The position numbers and the translations under genes were made by a program. Positions 9,420 through 18,208 of a stretch of 64,000 bases of DNA are shown here, one piece after another. Positions within the stretch are counted from its first letter, which is position 1. Each line of letters begins with the position of its first letter. This stretch comes from Prochlorococcus sp. AG-347-K16 (GTDB lineage Bacteria; Cyanobacteriota; Cyanobacteriia; PCC-6307; Cyanobiaceae). The stretch lies in contig QCCD01000007.1 in the NCBI GenBank assembly GCA_003281405.1, forward strand, positions 1 to 64,000. Direction: 5' to 3'. A model generated the notes under the pieces. That model was not told where the DNA came from. It saw only the letters and a list, made by a program, of their open reading frames with translations, and made no database searches.

Positions 9420-10373
9420 TTAGATACCCTCTGCTGCTTGCACTTTTTCTACTTGTTTTTTCTTTAACACTAAAAGAATTTGTGTTAAGCCTACACCAAT
9501 GAAGAATGCAATCAATCCAATAACTCTATAAGGGCTCTGAAGTACAACCTCAGCATCTAATTGACCAAAGCCACCAACGTTGGGATCGTTAGTAAGAGGG
9601 TCACCTACATTAATTTTGTCTTGCGCTTTTACGATAAGTTGAGGTCCAACAGGCACTGCTTCAGTAGTTATTTCACCATTATCGTTTTCTATATTGACTT
9701 GATAGCTACCATCTTCAATTGTTTCTATTGAATTTATAGTTCCTGCGGTGGAAGAAGTGAATACTACATTATTGCTCTTGTCTCCAGTCGGATATACCTG
9801 ACCTCTACCTCTATTGCCACCAATATGTAACGAGTATTTCCCATAGTGATATTCTTTATTAGTGGATGGGTCAGGGGAAAGTACAGGGAAAACGATTTCT
9901 TTATTGGTATCGCCAGGTAAAGGTCCGACAATAATAATATTATCTTTCTCTTCACTGTAGTTAGTGAAATAAACCCCTTCTGTCTCCTCTTTTATTTCTT
10001 CGGTCCATCTTTCTTGTGGAGCAAGTTTAAAGCCATCAGGCAGCATTACAACAGCACCAACTTGTAATGGGACTTCCGAACCATCAGCCCCTATCTCTTT
10101 TAAATCATTTTTGTAGGGTATTTTGACTACAGCTTTGAAAACACTGTCTGCTCCAACAGATTGAGGAACCTCTGCAATTGTAGGCATCTGAGCTAGATGA
10201 CAATTTGCACAGACTATCTTACCTGTGGCTTCTCTTGGGGATTCGTAGTTTTGCTGAGCCCAAAATGGATAAGCAAAACTGATATCCGGATAAAATACAA
10301 TGCTTGAAATGAAAAGCAGAGAGCAGATAAATAAACTTGTTTTTTTCATGATTTGATTTTTAAGACCTTTCAT
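9420..10373 (-). CDS. petA: Apocytochrome f precursor
   Basis: Haem-bearing subunit of the cytochrome b6f complex that passes electrons from the Rieske centre to plastocyanin or cytochrome c6 in the thylakoid lumen. With ATG at 10373 the protein is 317 residues. A signal peptide runs to about residue 34, leaving Tyr35 as the axial ligand of the mature N-terminus ([10 protein letters not shown]). The haem motif CANCH is at 55-59, and one membrane anchor lies near residues 282-302. An upstream in-frame ATG at 10463 would run into petC and is rejected. It follows petC with a 4-base gap. Confidence 0.98.
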   Translation of the reverse strand: MKGLKNQIMKKTSLFICSLLFISSIVFYPDISFAYPFWAQQNYESPREATGKIVCANCHLAQMPTIAEVPQSVGADSVFKAVVKIPYKNDLKEIGADGSEVPLQVGAVVMLPDGFKLAPQERWTEEIKEETEGVYFTNYSEEKDNIIIVGPLPGDTNKEIVFPVLSPDPSTNKEYHYGKYSLHIGGNRGRGQVYPTGDKSNNVVFTSSTAGTINSIETIEDGSYQVNIENDNGEITTEAVPVGPQLIVKAQDKINVGDPLTNDPNVGGFGQLDAEVVLQSPYRVIGLIAFFIGVGLTQILLVLKKKQVEKVQAAEGI

Positions 10374-10377
10374 TTTT

Positions 10378-10914
10378 TTATGCCCACCATGGATTTTCAT
10401 TAGTTCTAAAGTCAGTTTCTGACCATTGTTTGACGAGTACAGCATCATCTTCAATATCGACATGAGCTAGAGCTAAAGATAAAGGCGCAGGCCCTCTTAC
10501 TACTTTCCCGTTAGTATCGTACTGACTTCCATGACAAGGACATATAAATTTATTGGCACCACTATCCCATGGGACAACACAACCTAAATGAGTACAAATT
10601 GCATTTAAACCAAATTCTCCTATTTCTCCGCCCTCATTAACTATTAAATAAGTTGGATCTCCCTTTAGACCCTGAACTAGACTTCTGTCTCCTGCTTGAT
10701 GGGTAGCTAACCAACCTGTCTTAGTTATTGGATTCCCTAATTCATCTTTAGCAGAAGTTCCACCTCCACCACCGCCAGCTCTTAAAGGCATGAAATAATT
10801 CGCTACAGGGTAAAGGGCTCCTAAAGCTACACCAGTTGCAGTACCAAATGTAAGAAGATTCATAAATTGCCTTCGACCCATAGAAGGGACATCATTGGAA
10901 CTTAATTGAGTCAT
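10378..10914 (-). CDS. petC: Rieske iron-sulfur protein of cytochrome b6f
   Basis: The 2Fe-2S subunit that oxidises plastoquinol in the b6f complex. The 178 residues are standard. The twin-arginine-like GRRQFM at 13-18 precedes the single membrane anchor, followed by the glycine-rich hinge (GGGGGG at 47-52). Cluster ligands are in CTHLGC at 107-112 and CPCHGS at 125-130. It is first in the petC-petA run, so the promoter should lie in 10915-11037, facing the DUF3067 gene. Twin-arginine export links it to tatC about 400 bases away. Confidence 0.98.
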   Translation of the reverse strand: MTQLSSNDVPSMGRRQFMNLLTFGTATGVALGALYPVANYFMPLRAGGGGGGTSAKDELGNPITKTGWLATHQAGDRSLVQGLKGDPTYLIVNEGGEIGEFGLNAICTHLGCVVPWDSGANKFICPCHGSQYDTNGKVVRGPAPLSLALAHVDIEDDAVLVKQWSETDFRTNENPWWA

Positions 10915-11037
10915 TCGCTACTTGGTTCTGTTATTTATTAGTTATTATGGAACAAATTGTTCAATTTCTGTTGCAAATAGATAGGACTTTTAATAATTTA
11001 AAGTAAAAGTTTAGGAAGTCTTAATTAATTGATTTAA

Positions 11038-11355
11038 ATGAACCCTTTGCTAGTAGATGAAGTTATACATTATTTGATTCATCGCTGGGGGAAAAAATAT
11101 GATTTTAGACTCTTTAGAAGAGGAAAATTCGTTTATTTTCAAATGATGTGGGGATTTCTTGGACAGGAATCATTCCCTTTAAGTGAAGATGAATATAAAA
11201 AATCGATAGCTGATAAAATTGAGATTTTAAATAGATGTGGATATTCAGAAGAAGTAAGGGAATGGCTAAAGAAAGTCAATGCTAAGCCAAGGTTAGGTAG
11301 AGCTGTAAGCTTGCAATTAGATCTTAATGAGAAGATGAAAGAGTTTTTGACTTAA
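11038..11355 (+). CDS. DUF3067 family protein
   Basis: A 105-residue soluble protein conserved in cyanobacteria and plastids under the DUF3067 label, recognised from the LLVDEVIHYLIHRWGKKYDFR start and YFQMMWGFLGQESFPL core. It has no signal or membrane segment. The molecular function is not known to me. The gene sits divergently from petC and its last 32 bases overlap the end of the convergent tatC, so the two share coding sequence on opposite strands. The context next to petC and tatC suggests, but does not show, a role in thylakoid protein biogenesis. Confidence 0.88.
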   Translation: MNPLLVDEVIHYLIHRWGKKYDFRLFRRGKFVYFQMMWGFLGQESFPLSEDEYKKSIADKIEILNRCGYSEEVREWLKKVNAKPRLGRAVSLQLDLNEKMKEFLT

Positions 11356-12082
11356 GGTTTTCTGATAAGTAAGTTAATCCAGTACCCACAAAAAATAAAA
11401 ACAGAATCGATATAGATAGCAATGACATAGTTAATGGGTCTGTTGAAGGGGTAATCACTGCAGATAATATTGCGGAGGAAATTACAACTATCTTCCAATT
11501 CGAAATCATTTTTTCTGTTGTGATTATTCCAAGAGAACCAAGAATAAATTGTAATACTGGCAATTGAAAAGCTAATGCAGTGCTGGACATTAATAAGAGA
11601 ACAAAGTCAAAATATCTTTCTATAGACCAAGTTGGTTCAACAATATCAGCACCGAAACTAATAAAGAAATTTATTGCTGCAGGGACTAATATCCACCATG
11701 AAAAAATTAATCCTAAAAAAAATAGAAGACCTGAACCAAAAACTGCAGGCAAGATAAGGCTTTTTTCTTGTTTTGTTAAACCAGGAGAAATGAATAATAT
11801 TATTTGATAAAAAATATAAGGCAAAGAAACTATCAATCCGCTGTAACCTGCAACTTTAATAGCGACAAATAAAAACTCTCCTGGAGCAAGTTGTAGTAAA
11901 TGAATATCACCAGCTGGAATTTCTAAAAAAGATATTAATGGCTTTATGATGAGAAAACTAAAGAATATTGAAATAAGTATTGAGTAAATTGAGTTTAGTA
12001 TCCTTTGACGAAGCTCCTCTAAATGATCACTAAAAGTCATCGAATCTGATAATTTTTTTTCACTTTGACCTGTATCTCTCAT
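11324..12082 (-). CDS. tatC: Sec-independent protein translocase TatC
   Basis: Core membrane receptor of the twin-arginine translocase, which binds RR signal peptides and exports folded proteins such as the Rieske subunit. The 252 residues have six hydrophobic segments. The conserved N-terminal SDHLEELRQRIL is present, as is the GEFLFVAIKV and YQIILFISPGL region and the C-terminal VITPSTDPLTM motif. It overlaps the convergent DUF3067 gene by 32 bases and is preceded on the same strand by a small membrane protein gene. Confidence 0.97.
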   Translation of the reverse strand: MRDTGQSEKKLSDSMTFSDHLEELRQRILNSIYSILISIFFSFLIIKPLISFLEIPAGDIHLLQLAPGEFLFVAIKVAGYSGLIVSLPYIFYQIILFISPGLTKQEKSLILPAVFGSGLLFFLGLIFSWWILVPAAINFFISFGADIVEPTWSIERYFDFVLLLMSSTALAFQLPVLQFILGSLGIITTEKMISNWKIVVISSAILSAVITPSTDPLTMSLLSISILFLFFVGTGLTYLSENLKSKTLSSSH

Positions 12083-12171
12083 TATTATTTGATAAAAATT
12101 GTATAAGAAAAAGGTTTAAAACTACTATTGTCAAAGTCCAATTTATTTTTCGATAAACTTAATTATTTGCT

Positions 12172-12423
12172 TCATTTAGGATTTGTTGGATCTGGTAATA
12201 AGAAAGGAGGAGCATCATTTAAGGATGATTCACCATAAGTTTCATATTCTCTATATCCACCCATTTTCCCATTTGTTTTCATTAATGCACTTACGAAGGC
12301 AAGTAGTAAGAAAACTGTAGGAGCTCCAATTATTAATGCAGCACCAAATAAATATCCAATAATAAATTCTGGAAAACTATGATTTCCTAAAAATTCATGA
12401 GTGCCTAAAAGAAAATCAAACAT
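12172..12423 (-). CDS. Small single-TM protein, unknown function
   Basis: An 83-residue protein with a short N-terminus, one hydrophobic segment at about 19-47, and a soluble tail ending in a Pro-rich APPFLLPDPTNPK. The FLLGTHEFLGNHSFPEFIIGYLFG start looks like a conserved cyanobacterial thylakoid protein, but I cannot name it. It lies between an RqcH-like gene and tatC on the same strand, with about 90 bases before tatC. Coding status is well supported by composition and spacing. Confidence 0.75.
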   Translation of the reverse strand: MFDFLLGTHEFLGNHSFPEFIIGYLFGAALIIGAPTVFLLLAFVSALMKTNGKMGGYREYETYGESSLNDAPPFLLPDPTNPK

Positions 12424-12452
12424 TTAGATTTAAAAATTTTTTTTATTATAAA

Positions 12453-14177
12453 CTAAATTACTGTTTTGAGATTTTTTTTAATGTAATCTTCTCCTCTTGT
12501 AGGATTTCCCCAAATAATTTCTCCATTTTTAAAGGAAACGCAACCCGGTCCTCCGTTTTTGATTTTTTGCAAATCTTTAATATTTACTAAATTAATTGGA
12601 ACTTTAATGTTTCTTTTTGCCTTACTAAATAAAGCAGCTAAATCTGCAGCTATTTGAAGATCTTGTTCAGATGCTACTTGAGATGAAGACTTCAAAACTA
12701 CATGACTTCCTGGTGATTCTTGTGCATGAAACCATAAATCGCCTTTTTTTGAGAACTTAAAGCTTATTAAGTCATTTTGCCTCATATTTCGCCCTACCTG
12801 AAGCTTTAATCCTGTGGGAGTGTCAACTTGAATTGGTGAAGACTCTATCTCATATGTACTTTTCTGATCTTCTCTTTGCTTTTTGAAATTGATATTAAAC
12901 TCGTTACAAATTTCTTCCATAATTTCCTCTAGTAGTTTGATTCTCATAAAAAGTTTTTCATGATTTAAAGAATTTAAATTTTCTAGAAGCGTAGTGAATT
13001 CGTCTAATCTCTCTATATTTGTTTTGTAAATATTTAGTCTTTCTTTTATTAATTCTCTAGATCTCTTTAGTTTTTTTGATTTTTTATATAGTTTTTGTCC
13101 CTTTATAATATCTTGTTTTTTTATTTCATGTGAAGCGAATATATTATCAGCTTTTTCTTTATATATCTCGTAGTTTTCTGATTTTTTCAGAAGATCATAT
13201 TGAATATTTAAATTCTTTTTCTCAGTATTGGTCTGTTTAAAAATTATACCTTCAATTTTCTTTCCCAATAATTCAAGTTTTTTTTGTTTTAGATGATAAT
13301 CATAATAATTCTCTAAGCTTGTGCATAAATCTATTTTATTTTCGCAATTAATTTCCTTTTCAAAAAACCAAACGCAATAAAAATCTTTGTTGAATGTAGA
13401 AAAGTTAAAGTTATTGTTTTTAAACCTGTTTATCCAAATCTTCCAATTTTTAAATATCTCCTTTAAGTCTGAGTCGCTAATGAAATCAATATTTTTTTCC
13501 ATTATTTCTGAATTAACAGTTGCGCTAACAACCTCTAATTGTTTTGTGAGGATAGGACTTACTCCTTGATAGGTATTTATTAAACAGTATTTCAAAGACT
13601 CAGGTACTATTGAAATTGAGTCTTTCCATGATTGAAAAGACTCATCTTCTCTAGGTTGTTTTTTGAGATTGACTGGAGGGCCAGAATAAATTGATCCTGT
13701 TGAAATTGTTCTAAAACTAGATTGACTTGATTTAATTTGTTTACCAACGGCAATTATTTTATGTTTATTATCCAGATAAAAAATATTACTATGTTTTCCC
13801 ATTAATTCAAAAATTAAATACTTATTAATTTCATCTCCAGGTTTTTTCGCAAAACTAAATTTTATAACTCTCTCGAAATCATCTTGATCAATCGAAATTA
13901 AAGCCATATACTTTAATCCGTATCTTATTTGTTTGGAAAGTGTGCTTTCTCTCCCAATCTTTTCGGGCTTATTTATCTTTAGTATTCTAGGAGAGTCTCC
14001 ATTCCATGAAACTTCTAACCATGTTTGAGAATCAACTCCTCTGAAACATAACTGAATTGTATTAGGCTCTGGTTGTTGGGCAGTCTCAAACTTTGTAGGT
14101 AAGATGTTCTTTGTCAAATAATGCAAGACAGATCTAATAGATGTAATATCCATTATCTGTGGAACACCTTTTTGCAT
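12453..14177 (-). CDS. NFACT / RqcH-like ribosome quality control protein
   Basis: Homologue of the FbpA/RqcH/Rqc2 family. Characterised members bind stalled large ribosomal subunits and tRNA and add C-terminal tails (poly-Ala in bacteria) to trapped chains; older annotations call these fibronectin-binding proteins. The 574 residues contain the NFACT-N region, a long Lys/Glu-rich coiled-coil middle (about 290-430) and the C-terminal NFACT-R domain with DLWFHAQESPGSHVVLK. ATG at 14177 is given, though the second ATG at 14153 would start at MDITSIRSV. Lys and Asn content is high. It is divergent from gmk. Confidence 0.88.
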   Translation of the reverse strand: MQKGVPQIMDITSIRSVLHYLTKNILPTKFETAQQPEPNTIQLCFRGVDSQTWLEVSWNGDSPRILKINKPEKIGRESTLSKQIRYGLKYMALISIDQDDFERVIKFSFAKKPGDEINKYLIFELMGKHSNIFYLDNKHKIIAVGKQIKSSQSSFRTISTGSIYSGPPVNLKKQPREDESFQSWKDSISIVPESLKYCLINTYQGVSPILTKQLEVVSATVNSEIMEKNIDFISDSDLKEIFKNWKIWINRFKNNNFNFSTFNKDFYCVWFFEKEINCENKIDLCTSLENYYDYHLKQKKLELLGKKIEGIIFKQTNTEKKNLNIQYDLLKKSENYEIYKEKADNIFASHEIKKQDIIKGQKLYKKSKKLKRSRELIKERLNIYKTNIERLDEFTTLLENLNSLNHEKLFMRIKLLEEIMEEICNEFNINFKKQREDQKSTYEIESSPIQVDTPTGLKLQVGRNMRQNDLISFKFSKKGDLWFHAQESPGSHVVLKSSSQVASEQDLQIAADLAALFSKAKRNIKVPINLVNIKDLQKIKNGGPGCVSFKNGEIIWGNPTRGEDYIKKNLKTVI

Positions 14178-14226
14178 TATTCCTTTTTAATTCACAAGAT
14201 GTTTATTTTACTGTAAAAAATTTAAT

Positions 14227-14781
14227 ATGAAAAATCAAAAAAAACTTATTATCCTTACTGGACCCAGCGGGGTGGGTAAAGGAACAGTTGTTAAAGAAAT
14301 ATTAGGTAAAGAAAAAAATTTTTGGCTTTCAATATCTGCAACTACTAGAGAACCTAGAGAGGGAGAGAAGGACGGAGAAAATTATTATTTCTTAAACCAA
14401 GAAAAGTTTAAAGAAATGATTGAACAAAACCTTTTCCTTGAATGGGCTCAATTTGCTGGAAACTACTATGGAACGCCTTTGTCTTCTGTTAATGAGAAAA
14501 TAAAAAAGGGTTTTACCGTACTACTTGAAATTGAAGTAGAGGGCGCAAGGCAAATAAAAAATAAGTTTCCTAATTCACAGTCAATATTTTTACTTCCTCC
14601 GGATAAAGAGGAGTTAGAGAGAAGGATAAGAAATAGAGGTACAGAAAAAGAAGAGGCAATTAAAAAAAGACTCTTAAGGGCTAATTATGAGATTTCAGTA
14701 TCAAATGAGTTTGATTTTACATTAACAAATCACAATGTTAATGAAACAGCGAAAAAAATAATCAAGTTAATAAAAACTTGA
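14227..14781 (+). CDS. gmk: Guanylate kinase
   Basis: Phosphorylates GMP to GDP with ATP in the cytosol. The 184 residues are standard. The P-loop GPSGVGKGT is at 12-20, followed by the GMP-binding SATTREPREGEKDGENYYF region and the lid with RIRNRGTE. The last codons and stop lie inside a perfect 12-bp inverted repeat that probably ends transcription of both gmk and the convergent psaJ. Start is the ATG at 14227, 49 bases from the divergent RqcH-like gene. Confidence 0.97.
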   Translation: MKNQKKLIILTGPSGVGKGTVVKEILGKEKNFWLSISATTREPREGEKDGENYYFLNQEKFKEMIEQNLFLEWAQFAGNYYGTPLSSVNEKIKKGFTVLLEIEVEGARQIKNKFPNSQSIFLLPPDKEELERRIRNRGTEKEEAIKKRLLRANYEISVSNEFDFTLTNHNVNETAKKIIKLIKT

Positions 14782-14786
14782 TTATT
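14757..14786. terminator. Bidirectional hairpin terminator overlapping the gmk stop
   Basis: A perfect 12-bp inverted repeat (AATAATCAAGTT at 14757-14768 and its complement at 14775-14786) with a 6-base loop spans the last codons and TGA stop of gmk. T-rich DNA follows on the plus strand (TTCTATTTATC) and A/T-rich sequence on the other side, so it could end transcripts from gmk and from psaJ, whose stop is 10 bases away. Confidence 0.6.
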
Positions 14787-14795
14787 TTCTATTTA

Positions 14796-14930
14796 TCAAC
14801 TCATTGGATGGAATAATAAATCAGGGAAAAACCTATTAAATTCAATAATTATTCCAGCTGTAAGGCTTAGCCAAATGGCTGCTACCACTGGAGCAGATCT
14901 TACAAATTTTGTGTTTAGAATTTTGAACAT
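14796..14930 (-). CDS. psaJ: Photosystem I reaction centre subunit IX
   Basis: A 44-residue single-span membrane subunit of photosystem I that packs beside PsaF. Read from ATG at 14930 to TGA at 14796-14798, it begins [20 protein letters not shown] and ends LLFHPMS, with one hydrophobic helix at about 13-32, as expected for PsaJ. It starts 28 bases after the psaF stop, forming the usual psaF-psaJ unit. It is shorter than 60 codons and is easily missed. Confidence 0.96.
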   Translation of the reverse strand: MFKILNTKFVRSAPVVAAIWLSLTAGIIIEFNRFFPDLLFHPMS

Positions 14931-14958
14931 TTGTTTTATGAAAGTTTTTTAAGGATGT

Positions 14959-15522
14959 TTAGCGAGGACCATTAAGTGTAATATTGTTGTCTTTCTCTCT
15001 TAAATCTCCATTTCTACCTTGTTTATTGGCAAGAAGAGGCCATTGGGCTCCTTTTACAAGACATTTTCTGGCTAAGTCTAGGTCAATAATGATCTCAAGA
15101 TCTGCTGGATTCTTAGTCTTTTTTGATTCAATGAGATACTCTCTTCCTGACCAACCTATAATTCCAGCAATGTAAATGAACAATACTCCGGGAATAAGTA
15201 AATCTCCTTCATGACCTCTATTTAGAAGGGCCCCCCATGGCTCAAGAGGCGGTCCAATTATTAAATGAGGAAGACCATCATCTCCGCATGATGCTTTTCC
15301 ATATCTTTCAAATCTTGCTATGTCTTTTTGAGTAGTTGCAGAATTTGCTCTCTCAATGAATTTAGGATTTTCAGAGCATTTTGTGAGGGCTGAAGCGGTG
15401 TATTCTGTGCTAGCTCTATCTGCGTTTAAGGCAGGCCCATTTGCAGCTAGAGCATTTGGAGTAATTCCGAGGAACAGAAAAACTGAGGTTATGATTGAAA
15501 AAAAGAATTTCATAAGTTGCAA
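14959..15522 (-). CDS. psaF: Photosystem I subunit III
   Basis: Lumen-exposed membrane subunit of photosystem I; in algae it docks plastocyanin or cytochrome c6. The 187-residue precursor has a signal peptide ending near residue 26 (ITPNALA), the conserved LTKCSENPKFIERAN segment, then YGKASCGDDGLPHLI and a membrane helix around LLIPGVLFIYIAGIIGW. Start is ATG at 15522, with a second ATG three codons later equally possible. It is followed by psaJ. The upstream region of 65 bases faces tsaD and should hold both promoters. Confidence 0.97.
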   Translation of the reverse strand: MQLMKFFFSIITSVFLFLGITPNALAANGPALNADRASTEYTASALTKCSENPKFIERANSATTQKDIARFERYGKASCGDDGLPHLIIGPPLEPWGALLNRGHEGDLLIPGVLFIYIAGIIGWSGREYLIESKKTKNPADLEIIIDLDLARKCLVKGAQWPLLANKQGRNGDLREKDNNITLNGPR

Positions 15523-15587
15523 TCTTTAATTCCTTATAGTGTGTTAAGTAAGAAATTAATATTAAAATAGAACAAGTTGAATCAAAA

Positions 15588-16658
15588 ATGCATAAAGTTT
15601 TAGCTATTGAAACAAGTTGTGATGAGACATCTGTCTCGATAGTTTCTAATATTGGCGATACTTTCAGAATACACTCAAATATTATTGCCTCTCAAATTGA
15701 AGATCATTCAAAATGGGGAGGAGTTGTGCCTGAACTTGCAGCTAGAAAGCATTTAGAATTATTACCTTTTGTTTTAGATAAGGCTCTAGAAGAAGCAAAA
15801 ATTAAAATTGAGGAAGTCGATTATATTGCGTCAACTGTAGCTCCTGGATTAGTTGGTTGTTTACGAGTTGGGTCTATAACTGCAAGATCACTTTGCATTT
15901 TACATTCAAAACCATTTTTGGGAATTCATCATTTGGAGGGGCATTTATCTTCAATTCTATTTTCAGAAAACTATCCAAAGAAACCTTTTCTTACATTACT
16001 TGTTAGCGGCGGGCATACTGAATTGATAAAGGTAGATGATAGTAGGGGGATGCAAAGACTTGGGAAAAGTTTTGATGATGCTGCTGGAGAAGCCTTTGAT
16101 AAAGTTGGCAGACTATTAGGTCTTAGTTATCCAGGAGGACCGGCAATTGAAAAGATTGCTAAAAATGGGGACCCAATAAAATTTAATTTACCAAAATGTA
16201 AGATCTCTGATAAAAAAGGTGGATTTCTTAAATATGATTTTTCTTTTAGTGGTTTAAAAACTGCCGTATTAAGATTAGTTGAGAGAATAAAATTGGCTGG
16301 GAAGACCGTTCCAATTCCAGATATTGCTGCAAGTTTTGAGAGAGTAGTGGCAGAGGTCTTGGTAGAGAGAACAATAAAATGCGCAGAAGACCATAACTTG
16401 GATAATGTAGTTGTGGTTGGGGGAGTGGCCGCTAACAATACATTAAGAAAAATGATGATTAGTGAAGCTAGTAAAAAATCTATTAAAGTTCATTTAGCGC
16501 CTCTTGATCTTTGTACAGATAATGCGGCAATGATTGGAGCGGCGGCGTTGTTCAGAATCAAATTTAAGGAACATTTAAGTTCCCTTAAATTAGGTGTCGC
16601 AGGAAGATTATCAATTGAACAAGCAAATACCCTTTATGAAGAAAACCCTCCTTTCTAA
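15588..16658 (+). CDS. tsaD: tRNA N6-adenosine threonylcarbamoyltransferase
   Basis: Catalytic subunit that transfers threonylcarbamoyl from TC-AMP to A37 of tRNAs reading ANN codons, working with TsaB and TsaE. The 356 residues are standard length. ETSCDETSVS is at the N-terminus, the metal ligands lie in HHLEGH at 114-119 (His115 and His119), and LVSGGHTEL and GVAANNTLR follow. An hli gene begins 5 bases after its stop and may be co-transcribed. Confidence 0.97.
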   Translation: MHKVLAIETSCDETSVSIVSNIGDTFRIHSNIIASQIEDHSKWGGVVPELAARKHLELLPFVLDKALEEAKIKIEEVDYIASTVAPGLVGCLRVGSITARSLCILHSKPFLGIHHLEGHLSSILFSENYPKKPFLTLLVSGGHTELIKVDDSRGMQRLGKSFDDAAGEAFDKVGRLLGLSYPGGPAIEKIAKNGDPIKFNLPKCKISDKKGGFLKYDFSFSGLKTAVLRLVERIKLAGKTVPIPDIAASFERVVAEVLVERTIKCAEDHNLDNVVVVGGVAANNTLRKMMISEASKKSIKVHLAPLDLCTDNAAMIGAAALFRIKFKEHLSSLKLGVAGRLSIEQANTLYEENPPF

Positions 16659-16663
16659 TTTCA

Positions 16664-16840
16664 ATGAACAAACAACCTAAAATCGAGATTAAAGAGACAA
16701 AAAACTTCGTTGATAAAAAGGAATTGAATTTGTGGAAAAGAGGTTTTACCCCTCAAGCTGAAATATGGAATGGAAGGATGGCAACTGTTGGTATAGGAAT
16801 TATTTTTATAATTATTGCTTTAATAAGCCAGTTTTCTTAA
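16664..16840 (+). CDS. hli: High light-inducible protein (one-helix CAB-like)
   Basis: A 58-residue single-helix relative of chlorophyll a/b-binding proteins. Hli proteins protect and help assemble photosystems and bind chlorophyll and carotenoid under stress. The signature AEIWNGRMATVG (residues 32-43) contains the ExxNGR chlorophyll-binding pattern, followed by a hydrophobic helix (VGIGIIFIIIALISQF) and a C-terminal Ser. ATG is at 16664, 5 bases after the tsaD stop, and TAA is at 16838-16840. The hydrophilic N-terminus is longer than that of the minimal phage-type Hli. Expansion of hli genes is a hallmark of high-light Prochlorococcus. Confidence 0.93.
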   Translation: MNKQPKIEIKETKNFVDKKELNLWKRGFTPQAEIWNGRMATVGIGIIFIIIALISQFS

Positions 16841-17002
16841 AAGAAATAAAATTAATTTTATTAAAAGTAATTTTGAAAGAATTTTTTAAAATACTCTTGT
16901 TCAGCCGATGAACTAAATTAAAAAGTATTGTTTTTATTGGACTAGAGATAAGATTATTGATTTAATCAAAATAATGAATGTTTTTATTATTTATATTTAT
17001 AT

Positions 17003-18208
17003 ATGACGCCTGAAAGGCTTGGATTACTTTGGGGGATAACTGTATTTGCAGGCGCTTGCGCTCGATTATTTTCTTCTTTTACAGGATTCCCAAGTGTTGT
17101 TATTTTATTGCTTTCTGGATTATTAATTGGAAGATCAGGATTGGGACTTGTTGAGCCTTTAGATCTCGGGCAAGGGCTTGAAACTATTGTGGGGCTTTTG
17201 GTCTGTTTGGTTCTTTTTGAAGGGGGATTAAATTTAAAACTGCCTGAGGGGAATATAAGAAATACTGTTTTAAAAATATCATTGGTAAGACTTTTTATTT
17301 CATTATCTGCTGGAATTTTCATTGCTCATTTGCTGGCTGGCCTCTCATGGCAAGTCGCAGGAATATATAGTGCCATAGTTCTAGCTACTGGACCAACTGT
17401 TGTCTCTCCATTAGTGGAACAAATAAAATTAGCTTCCCCACTCTCGGAAGTTTTAAAAGCTGAGGGGTTGCTGCTTGAACCAATTGGTGCAGTACTAGCA
17501 TTACTTCTTTTAGAGTTGACTTTAGGGGACCTTCGTGGGATTAACGATGTATTTATAGCATTAATGCAAAGATTAGGGGGAGGAGTCTTAATCGGATTAA
17601 GTGCAGGATGGTTGCTATCAGAAATTTTAAAAAAAATAAAAAATGAAGCCTCATTTGGAATAGAGCTTCAAGTTACCCTTGGATTTATTTTCCTTGTGTA
17701 TGGAATTTGCGAATATTTTTTACCAGAATCAGGCTTGCCGGCTTCAGTCGCGGCAGGTTTTATTGTAGGCAAAAGAGAAGTTATAGATAAGGAGAGATTG
17801 GATAATCTTATAGGTGAATTAGCTCAATTAGCAATAACAGTTCTTTTCCCTCTTTTGGCCGCTGACGTTTCTTGGGGTGAATTAAGTCCGCTAGGTTGGG
17901 GAGGGGTTGTTTGCGTTTTTATGTTGATGTTAATTGTTCGCCCAATCTCTATCTGGATAGCAACTATGGGGAGAGACTTGAACTTAAAAGAAAAAATATT
18001 TTTAGCCTGGTTAGCCCCAAGAGGTATTGTTACTGCAGCTGTAGCTTCTCTTTTTTCTATCAGATTAGAGCAGGCTGGTATCCTTGGGGCTGGCCGTCTA
18101 CAAGGTTTAGTTTTTCTAACTATTTTGATGACAGTAGGAATACAAGGACTTTCAGCTAAACCTTTGGTAAATAGACTAAAATTAGGCCAAAAAAATAATT
18201 TTGATTGA
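17003..18208 (+). CDS. Sodium/proton antiporter, CPA1 (NhaP) type
   Basis: Integral membrane cation:proton exchanger, probably exporting Na+ in exchange for H+ in a marine cell. The 401 residues have about 12 hydrophobic segments. Characteristic motifs include LLLSGLLIGRSGLGL near the start, LVLFEGGLNL, ATGPTVVSPLVEQ and the C-terminal AWLAPRGIVTAAVASLF. No cytosolic regulatory tail follows, so it is the short form. Its TGA stop abuts the stop of the convergent gltX. Ion choice (Na+ or K+) cannot be fixed from the sequence. Confidence 0.92.
   Translation: MTPERLGLLWGITVFAGACARLFSSFTGFPSVVILLLSGLLIGRSGLGLVEPLDLGQGLETIVGLLVCLVLFEGGLNLKLPEGNIRNTVLKISLVRLFISLSAGIFIAHLLAGLSWQVAGIYSAIVLATGPTVVSPLVEQIKLASPLSEVLKAEGLLLEPIGAVLALLLLELTLGDLRGINDVFIALMQRLGGGVLIGLSAGWLLSEILKKIKNEASFGIELQVTLGFIFLVYGICEYFLPESGLPASVAAGFIVGKREVIDKERLDNLIGELAQLAITVLFPLLAADVSWGELSPLGWGGVVCVFMLMLIVRPISIWIATMGRDLNLKEKIFLAWLAPRGIVTAAVASLFSIRLEQAGILGAGRLQGLVFLTILMTVGIQGLSAKPLVNRLKLGQKNNFD

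Noticed and set aside
9764-9955. 63-residue ORF within petA
   Set aside because: Alternate frame of a well-supported gene on the same strand, with no recognisable product.
10374-10463. Upstream ATG extension of petA
   Set aside because: It would read into the petC end and place about 30 hydrophilic residues before the signal peptide.
16841-17002. Gap between hli and the antiporter
   Set aside because: AT-rich, with short repeats expected by chance; no gene or RNA found.
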